Made by a program: the position numbers and the translations under genes. From Leptospira sp. (GTDB lineage Bacteria > Spirochaetota > Leptospiria > Leptospirales > Leptospiraceae): DNA of 50,179 nt. The stretch covers positions 1 through 50,179 of the forward strand of contig JACVCB010000028.1 in NCBI GenBank assembly GCA_016742255.1, in the 5' to 3' direction. Of this stretch, positions 44,570-50,179 are shown piece by piece (position 1 is the stretch's first letter; each line of letters starts with the position of its first letter). The notes under the pieces are model-generated. The model was not told the origin of the DNA and made no database searches. It saw only the letters and a list, made by a program, of their open reading frames with translations.

Positions 44570-45994
44570 CTAAAAAGTTTTTTTTCGATTTCCATTTTTC
44601 TGAAAACGATTTGCAAAGAGGATCAGTTTCTCTCGGATTTTAGATGATTGTCCAACGGAAACATTCAGTCTGAAAAAATGATTCCAATGTTTGGACAGTC
44701 CAAATAAAGATCCAGGTGCAATTGCCATTCCTATTTTTTTTGCTTCTAATAATAATTTATCTCCATCTAACGCGGATTCGATCCAAAGAACGAATCCACC
44801 ATCTGGTTTAGTGATTTTGAGGCTTCCATCACTATGAGTGATGAGTAAATCCATAGTTTCTTTACTTAACTTTTTATATTCAGATCTTAAAAATTTCAAA
44901 TGCCTTTCGTAAGTTTGTCTTTTTAAAAATTCAAGAATACAAAGTTGAGTCGGATGGTTTTCAGCAATTTTGAATGCTCGTGCAATTTTGGAAACGGAAT
45001 GGATTCCATTTTTTGTCACAACCCAACCCATCCGAAGGCCAGGAGAAAGTGTTTTCGAAAATGAAGAACATAAAAATGATTTTGGACCATTGTTTGTATG
45101 AGGGAAAAAACTTACCAAAGGTTTTGGTCTTGTTCCTTCAAAGTACAAATCACCGTAAATATCATCTTCAACAAGATGAATTCCATATTGGAATGATAAA
45201 TTTGCTAATCTTTGTTTTGTTTCATCACTGAATAAAATTCCATTTGGGTTATTAAAATTGGAAGCAAACAAAAATACTTTTGGTTTGTGGCGTTTAACGA
45301 GTTTTTCAAATTCCGTGATACTGATCCCTTCCTTACTACGGTAGGGAATTTCGACTACTTTCAGTTTAAGAGTTTCTAATATTTGGAATAAGCCAACATA
45401 AATGGGAGAAGGGACAATGACGGTATCACCTGGTTCTGTTACAGCAAAAAGAGAATAGGTGATTGCTTCTGTACAACCAGCTGTGATTTGGATTTGGTTT
45501 GAATTCACTCTGTAACCGAACATAGATGTACGTTTTGCTAACCATTCTCTCAGGTGAGGATTCCCTTGTAGGTCACCATATCTAAAAATTTCTTTGTGTA
45601 AGAGTGCTTTTTTAAATGCTTTGTTTAATTCATGGATTGGTAAATAGGTTTCGGATGGAATTGCGGCTCCAAAAGAGATGAGTTTAGGATCCATCACTGT
45701 ATTCATGATTTGTTGGATTCTGTCATCTGCTTCTACAGTATCATAAAATTCGTTTTGTGGCCCTAGAATGAATGAACTTATGTTTTTTTGAACATAGTAT
45801 CCTGATTTGTTTTGTACATAAATATAACCTTCTTCTTCCAAAATCCGATAGGCTTCTTTTGCAGTAGAAAGACTACAGGACTTTATGGATTGGATTTCTC
45901 TTAGAGATGGTATTTTCTCATTTTCTGAATAAAATCCTGATCGAATTTCATTTTTTATATCAATGGCGAGTTGTTCGTATTTTGTTTTTACCAT
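44570..45994 (-). CDS. MocR-type regulator (GntR DNA-binding + aminotransferase domain)
   Basis: About 474 residues: an N-terminal GntR winged helix (KYEQLAIDIKNEIRSGFYSENEKIPSLREIQ; STAKEAYRILEEEGYIYVQNKSGYYV) joined to a fold type I aminotransferase domain with ITAGCTEAITYSLFAV, FASNFNNPNGILF, VEDDIYGDLYF and the PLP-lysine region CSSFSKTLSPGLRMGWV. MocR regulators use PLP or its adducts to control a nearby gene. The neighbour at 46061 is an aminotransferase divergent from it across 66 bases, the obvious target. The frame is open up to 46084, but the ATG at 45994 starts the DNA-binding domain. Confidence 0.92.
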   Translation of the reverse strand: MVKTKYEQLAIDIKNEIRSGFYSENEKIPSLREIQSIKSCSLSTAKEAYRILEEEGYIYVQNKSGYYVQKNISSFILGPQNEFYDTVEADDRIQQIMNTVMDPKLISFGAAIPSETYLPIHELNKAFKKALLHKEIFRYGDLQGNPHLREWLAKRTSMFGYRVNSNQIQITAGCTEAITYSLFAVTEPGDTVIVPSPIYVGLFQILETLKLKVVEIPYRSKEGISITEFEKLVKRHKPKVFLFASNFNNPNGILFSDETKQRLANLSFQYGIHLVEDDIYGDLYFEGTRPKPLVSFFPHTNNGPKSFLCSSFSKTLSPGLRMGWVVTKNGIHSVSKIARAFKIAENHPTQLCILEFLKRQTYERHLKFLRSEYKKLSKETMDLLITHSDGSLKITKPDGGFVLWIESALDGDKLLLEAKKIGMAIAPGSLFGLSKHWNHFFRLNVSVGQSSKIREKLILFANRFQKNGNRKKTF

Positions 45995-46034
45995 CTGTAT
46001 ACCTATAGTTACTTTGATCTGTATATGGACAGAT
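45993..46034. promoter_or_regulatory. Probable operator between MocR and aminotransferase genes
   Basis: ATCTGTATA occurs twice in direct orientation (from 45993 and from 46017, 24 bases apart). The second copy is also the left arm of ATCTGT-N6-ACAGAT (46017-46034). Direct repeats are the usual form of MocR operators; the location between the divergent genes fits. Confidence 0.5.
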
Positions 46035-46060
46035 GTTTTGATACCTGATAAATTATAAGT

Positions 46061-47251
46061 ATGGAAACGAATCTTGCAAACCAATTTTTAGCAAAAAGGA
46101 CAATTGGGATTCGATCTTCTATCATCCGAGAGATACTAAAAATCACAGTTCAAGATACCGATTTTTTGTCATTTGCGGGTGGACTTCCCAATCCGAATTT
46201 ATTGGACCAAAATGTATTATTATCAGCAACGGAAGAGACAATTCGAAATTATAGTCGAGTTGCGTTCCAATATGGTGATTCCACAGGTTACGAATCACTC
46301 AGAAAAAAAATCCAAACAGAGTTTTTGGATGTTCCCGTTCATACCAATTCTATCTTCATTACCCATGGTTCACAACAAGGTTTGGACTTACTTGGAAAAC
46401 TGTTTCTGGATGAAAATACAAATCTTCTTTTAGAAGACCCAGTGTATTTAGGTGCTTTACAAGCTTTTTCACCTTACAGTCCTAATATGATTCCATTACC
46501 CATGGAGTCCGATGGACCAAATCTTTTGGAACTGGAAAAAATCCTTTCGATGCAAAAGATCCATTGTTTTTATACAAACCCAAGTTACCAAAACCCATCA
46601 ACGATTACTTGGTCATTGGAAAAAAGAAAGGTAGTCGCATCATTATTGGATCGTTATGGAGTCATTTTATTTGAAGATGAAGCCTATAAGAATTTGGATT
46701 TTATGGGAGTAGTTTATCCTTCGATTTCTTCTTTTCGGGAAAGATTGGACCTAACATTTGTTTTGGGTAGTTTTTCAAAAATCATTTCACCAGGATTTCG
46801 ATTGGGTTGGGTTGTGGTTCCAGAGTTGTACCAAAAAATTTTCACCAATGCCAAACAAGGGAATGATTTAAACACCAATCAATTTTCCCAAGTTGTGATG
46901 GACATTCTCCTTTCTCATTTGGATTGGAAAGAACACCTCTCTAAAATCCAATCGTATTATGCGAAACAAAAAGAACATTTGGTAAAACTTCTGCAATTCC
47001 ACCTTCCAGAAGTTAGGTTCGCGGAACCAAAGGGTGGCATGTTCCTTTGGACTGAATACCCAAATGTCACAGAAGGGGATATGATGGAAGGGATCATGGA
47101 AAAAAAAGTGGTGATGGTACCTGGAAATGAATTTCGATTGTTTGGTACAGAATCTGCTTTCTTTCGTATGAATTATAGTTTTTTGCCGATTCAGGAAATG
47201 GAAGAGGGTCTAAAGCGGATCGTTTCTGTTTATCGCGACATAATTACGTAA
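46061..47251 (+). CDS. PLP-dependent aminotransferase (2-aminoadipate/kynurenine aminotransferase-like)
   Basis: 396 residues, fold type I: FLSFAGGLPNPNLL (typical of the LysN/KAT-II-like subgroup), ITHGSQQGLDLLGKLF, YTNPSYQNPSTITW, LFEDEAYKNLDF and the PLP lysine in LGSFSKIISPGFRLGWVV, then PKGGMFLWTE. It transaminates an amino acid; the exact substrate (aminoadipate, branched or aromatic) cannot be told. Its catalytic region is much like that of the neighbouring MocR protein. The ATG at 46061 lacks a strong ribosome binding site. Confidence 0.92.
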   Translation: METNLANQFLAKRTIGIRSSIIREILKITVQDTDFLSFAGGLPNPNLLDQNVLLSATEETIRNYSRVAFQYGDSTGYESLRKKIQTEFLDVPVHTNSIFITHGSQQGLDLLGKLFLDENTNLLLEDPVYLGALQAFSPYSPNMIPLPMESDGPNLLELEKILSMQKIHCFYTNPSYQNPSTITWSLEKRKVVASLLDRYGVILFEDEAYKNLDFMGVVYPSISSFRERLDLTFVLGSFSKIISPGFRLGWVVVPELYQKIFTNAKQGNDLNTNQFSQVVMDILLSHLDWKEHLSKIQSYYAKQKEHLVKLLQFHLPEVRFAEPKGGMFLWTEYPNVTEGDMMEGIMEKKVVMVPGNEFRLFGTESAFFRMNYSFLPIQEMEEGLKRIVSVYRDIIT

Positions 47252-47307
47252 CAAACGTATAGTAAAAATTGTTTGACAGATACTACTTATATGTTTACTT
47301 ATTAAAT

Positions 47308-47463
47308 ATGAAGCCTGCTGTCACCAAAGCTTTACACCCAAAGTTTTCTGTTCTCAGTTTGGAGGAAAAATTGGAAATCCTCAAAGATGATCCTAACTTT
47401 AGGATGATTGTGGAACAGATCTACCAAAACTATAAGGAAAACAGGTCTACAGTGATTCTTTGA
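47308..47463 (+). CDS. Very small protein of unknown function
   Basis: 51 residues, basic and soluble: KALHPKFSVLSLEEKLEIL then DDPNFRMIVEQIYQNYKEN. The composition fits a folded helical peptide. It could be real because its end is close to the next gene (spacing about 50 bases), but there is no strong ribosome binding site and no recognised family. The frame continues upstream to 47269. Confidence 0.5.
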   Translation: MKPAVTKALHPKFSVLSLEEKLEILKDDPNFRMIVEQIYQNYKENRSTVIL

Positions 47464-47512
47464 TTTGCTTCACATTCCCTTACCTATTTCTATGGAAGGA
47501 AAGCAGGTAATT

Positions 47513-47941
47513 ATGAATTTAGATCTCACTCCACAAGAAACAAAACAACTTTTAGATGCACTCACTGTATTTGAATGGGTGAGTAATGCTCCCCATGAAG
47601 AATCTGATCCAAGTGTGGATGGATTCCTTCAATCCTTACTCGGAAAACTTTCCAAAACAATGGAAAATAGTCCAATTGTTTCTGAAAATGGAATGTTTAC
47701 GATCGCAGAAGAATATTTCCAAGAAGTATTTGAATCTTATATAGAGCCATATAACGATGATGTGTTTTGGACAGAACTCACAACAGAACTTGCCCAAAGA
47801 GATTTAGAACTTTCAATGTCAGAAAAAGAATTGGAAGCTTTATCTCCAGAAACCTATGAAACCAAGGTTGCAAAAGAAGCTGAAAAATATGATTCTGAAT
47901 TCGAAAAGAATGGTGTGGATCGTTTGTTCTTAAAAAAATAA
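47513..47941 (+). CDS. Acidic protein of unknown function
   Basis: 142 residues, acidic and helical: LDLTPQETKQLLDALTVFEWVSN, PSVDGFLQSLLGKLSKTMEN, FTIAEEYFQEVFESYIEPYNDD and a charged C-terminus (EKELEALSPETYETKVAKEAEK). No signal peptide or family recognised. ATG 47513 has GCAGG 8 bases upstream; ATG 47492 is an alternative. It follows the small gene at 47308 and is convergent with the SpoIIE gene. Confidence 0.7.
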   Translation: MNLDLTPQETKQLLDALTVFEWVSNAPHEESDPSVDGFLQSLLGKLSKTMENSPIVSENGMFTIAEEYFQEVFESYIEPYNDDVFWTELTTELAQRDLELSMSEKELEALSPETYETKVAKEAEKYDSEFEKNGVDRLFLKK

Positions 47942-47975
47942 AATCCTACAAATGAAAAAAATGAGAATTTAAAAC

Positions 47976-50069
47976 TTAATTTGAGTTTTGATTCGTTTCA
48001 TTTTTTTCCCATTCAATGAGTACCATTGTCTGGTCATCTTCTTGTTCTTTCTTACCTTGGAATAAGAACAATTGGATGACTAGTTCCGCGAGAACTCTTT
48101 CTGATTCTTTGTTTTGAAAATCAGAAAGAATCTTTTGGATTCGATCCATTCCAAACTCTTCTCTGGCCTCATTTTTTTGTTCCAACATCCCATCAGTAAA
48201 AAGTAAAATACGGTCCCCTTCCAAAATTTGGAATTGTTTTTGGGTGTAAGGTTGGTCTTTCTTTAATCCAATGATATTCCCAGTTCTGTTTAGAATGATT
48301 TGGTTTCCAACAGATTGGAAAATTTGATTTGGGTGACCTGCTGAAGAATAATATACCGTTTTCGTTTTGGTATCAATGTCCAATAAAAATCCAGAGAACA
48401 CGATCTTCAGACCTGAGAATTTATTTTGGATCTTTTGGTTGAGATGGTTCATTAAATCATCGGTTTTGGTGATGAATCTTTTGATGGCTTCATATTCCGA
48501 TTTGATGGCCATTGTGTAAAGGGCCGCCTGGATTCCATGACCAGTTGCATCTGCTACAAAAAAACGAACGGTACCATTATCCAATTCAAAGATATCATAA
48601 AAATCTCCACCCACTTCGTCTTGCGGTTGGAAGTAGAGATGGATTTTTAAAGGATCAAACTTGATTCCATCGGAAGGAAGAATCTTCTGTTGGATTTTTT
48701 TTGCAAGTAGTAGATCTTTTTTGATCCGATTCAATGAAAAATTCAATTGGTAGGTTCGTTCAGAAACAATTTGTTCCAGATTCTCTGTTACAGCTAACAA
48801 AGACTCGTTGCTGATTTTTAAACTTTCTGCCAATTCTTCTGCACGTACAAATGCATTTGCAATCCTACTAGAGAGGATAAGTGATTGGATAAAGATAAAA
48901 CACAATAAAGCATAAGGAGTGAGACCAATCCCTCGACTGTTTAAACTATGTTTTAGAATATCAAAAGAAACTGAAAATGCTAAGATGAGTAGGCCAATCA
49001 AAAATAGTTTTGAATTCGGTCGACTATTGATGACTGCTTTTAAATTAATATGAATGACATACCCGATGATGACAAACGCAAGTATTTGAAAACCATAGAG
49101 TAAAATGGTAAACACTGAAATTGGCAAAAACAATGTAATTGAAAATAGGCAACTAACAATGATTGCACGACGAACATGTTTTGCTTTTGATTCTTCTGGA
49201 AATAAAGAATGGATGAACAATAAAAACGTTGGAACAGCAAAATAATAAGAGGCAAACTCAATCCGAAATGCAGTAGGCCAATGGAATTTTGGGAAAAGTT
49301 CCAAAACATACCTTTCACCTGTGAAGGCAAGGCGTATTCCAAGTAATACACAAAAGATCGCAAAGTAAAAAATGGATTTTTCTTTTCGTTTATAAAAGAA
49401 AAGCCCAAAATGATACAAACCGATGAGTGAAAGGGCCCCGAGTAAAAATAATTCCCTCGCATTAGAAAACATCTTTTCACGATCTAATGCGTATTTGTTT
49501 CCTATAATGGGAACCCCCCAAAACCCACCAAAATTGTTTTCATAATTGGCAATATGGAACACGAGTTCGATCACTTCATCGTCAGGAATAAGAGTATAAT
49601 ACTTTGATTTGATCCTCGGAGTATCATCAAATTGATTGATCCCTGGTTTCCCTTGTCCTCCGATGAGAACTCCATTGGCAAAAAATCGATAAGAGGAGGC
49701 AATGTCAGGAATATAGATTCTAAGTTCTTGGCCTACAGTTTGTTTGTTTATATGGATAAACGCGCGTAAGGTGACTTTACCAGTTCTTGGTAATTCAATT
49801 CCTCCATATTCTTCATTTTGCCAAGAGTTGGGAATGGCAAGGTAACCTGTGAGTTCTTTTTTCCCATGAAAAGGAGGGTAGTGGAATTCCCCAAAGTACA
49901 ACTCCCATTCCCCTTCTAAATTGATAGCGGTGTCTTCTTTAAAAGTGATTTCTGTTAAATCTAATACACCTTGTCGGAAGTGTAAATTTCGATCGAAGTC
50001 TGGGTTTTGGCACTGGCAAAAACATAAGACTATGGAGGCATACACCAATCCCAGAAAACTCTTTCGCAT
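47976..50069 (-). CDS. 7TM-DISM receptor with SpoIIE-type phosphatase domain
   Basis: 697 residues: an export signal (VYASIVLCFCQC, possibly a lipobox), an extracytoplasmic beta domain of the 7TMR-DISMED2 type (EGEWELYFGEFHYPPF; LRIYIPDIASSYRFFANG), seven membrane helices (about 215-405), a helical linker and a C-terminal SpoIIE phosphatase from about 465: PQDEVGGDFYDIFE and VADATGHGIQAALYT carry the metal-binding Asp residues, then YSSAGHPNQIFQ, GDRILLFTDGMLEQKNE and EDDQTMVLIEW. It should sense a small molecule outside the membrane and dephosphorylate a cytoplasmic STAS-type partner. No partner or sigma factor gene is nearby. The 110 bases to the window end hold nothing clear. Confidence 0.92.
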   Translation of the reverse strand: MRKSFLGLVYASIVLCFCQCQNPDFDRNLHFRQGVLDLTEITFKEDTAINLEGEWELYFGEFHYPPFHGKKELTGYLAIPNSWQNEEYGGIELPRTGKVTLRAFIHINKQTVGQELRIYIPDIASSYRFFANGVLIGGQGKPGINQFDDTPRIKSKYYTLIPDDEVIELVFHIANYENNFGGFWGVPIIGNKYALDREKMFSNARELFLLGALSLIGLYHFGLFFYKRKEKSIFYFAIFCVLLGIRLAFTGERYVLELFPKFHWPTAFRIEFASYYFAVPTFLLFIHSLFPEESKAKHVRRAIIVSCLFSITLFLPISVFTILLYGFQILAFVIIGYVIHINLKAVINSRPNSKLFLIGLLILAFSVSFDILKHSLNSRGIGLTPYALLCFIFIQSLILSSRIANAFVRAEELAESLKISNESLLAVTENLEQIVSERTYQLNFSLNRIKKDLLLAKKIQQKILPSDGIKFDPLKIHLYFQPQDEVGGDFYDIFELDNGTVRFFVADATGHGIQAALYTMAIKSEYEAIKRFITKTDDLMNHLNQKIQNKFSGLKIVFSGFLLDIDTKTKTVYYSSAGHPNQIFQSVGNQIILNRTGNIIGLKKDQPYTQKQFQILEGDRILLFTDGMLEQKNEAREEFGMDRIQKILSDFQNKESERVLAELVIQLFLFQGKKEQEDDQTMVLIEWEKNETNQNSN

Positions 50070-50179
50070 GTTCTTTAGTTTCTTTCTATCTATGGAATGG
50101 AAAGAACTAATTTCGTCCAGTATATCCTATTACATCCATAAAAGCAGAAACAGAAAAAACAGCCTTTCCTGGTCCAGGT

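Overview
The window looks like chromosomal DNA of a Leptospira species (Spirochaetes). I infer this from the moderately AT-rich composition, the many lipoproteins with spirochaete-style lipoboxes ending in Cys, the small secreted Cys-rich proteins, a bactofilin next to a LysM/M23 peptidase, 7TM-DISM and GAF SpoIIE phosphatases, and strong AAGGAG-type ribosome binding sites in front of TTG as well as ATG starts. Which species or clade it is cannot be read safely from the sequence alone.

Layout. 1-1332 (minus): the N-terminal end of a prepilin peptidase running off the left edge, preceded by a class I/II aminotransferase. 1414-7510 (plus): a tight run of a midasin-like AAA/vWA protein, smpB, der, plsY and an unknown protein. 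7474-9351 (minus): a DUF115/MptE-like protein split by one in-frame stop. 9430-12213 (plus): smc without a recognisable hinge. 12349-14308 (minus): a Cys-rich secreted protein, tRNA-Met and glnA, with a sigma54-type promoter and an inverted-repeat region upstream of glnA. 14670-18751: a GAF-SpoIIE phosphatase (plus), then a sensor kinase/response regulator/secreted protein operon (minus). 18856-22276 (plus): class I aldolase, 4-alpha-glucanotransferase and a DUF962/Mpo1-like membrane protein. 22300-24880: a divergent AraC regulator and a secreted transglutaminase-like protein. 24899-31314 (minus): a cell-envelope cluster (zinc phospholipase C-like protein, PBP1A, bactofilin, LysM-M23 peptidase, lipoprotein hydrolase). 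31372-33326 (plus): lysA-ispD. 33330-35447 (minus): a tandem PilZ membrane protein and two stand-alone cyclic-nucleotide-binding proteins. 35566-35978: tRNA-Leu followed by a structured direct repeat. 36293-40593: an accessory stretch of lipoproteins, a probable beta-barrel protein and an FG-GAP propeller lipoprotein. 40732-44125: YidB-like and DUF2452 proteins, SPOR protein, coaE and a lipoprotein hydrolase. 44196-50069: tRNA-Phe, a small protein, a MocR regulator divergent from a related aminotransferase, two small unknowns and a 7TM-DISM SpoIIE phosphatase.

How the parts fit. Core functions are ribosome rescue (SmpB), ribosome assembly (Der), phospholipid synthesis (PlsY), chromosome organisation (SMC), nitrogen assimilation (GlnA), lysine/peptidoglycan precursor and isoprenoid synthesis (LysA, IspD), CoA synthesis (CoaE) and glycan metabolism (FbaB, MalQ). 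Around them lie signalling genes (two SpoIIE phosphatases, a two-component pair, PilZ, cNMP-binding proteins) and envelope genes. The points most worth a second look are the hingeless SMC, the stop-split DUF115 gene, the repeat pair after tRNA-Leu whose hairpins are kept by a compensatory change, the glnA control region together with the missing adenylylation tyrosine, and the midasin-like protein with degenerate second AAA and vWA modules.
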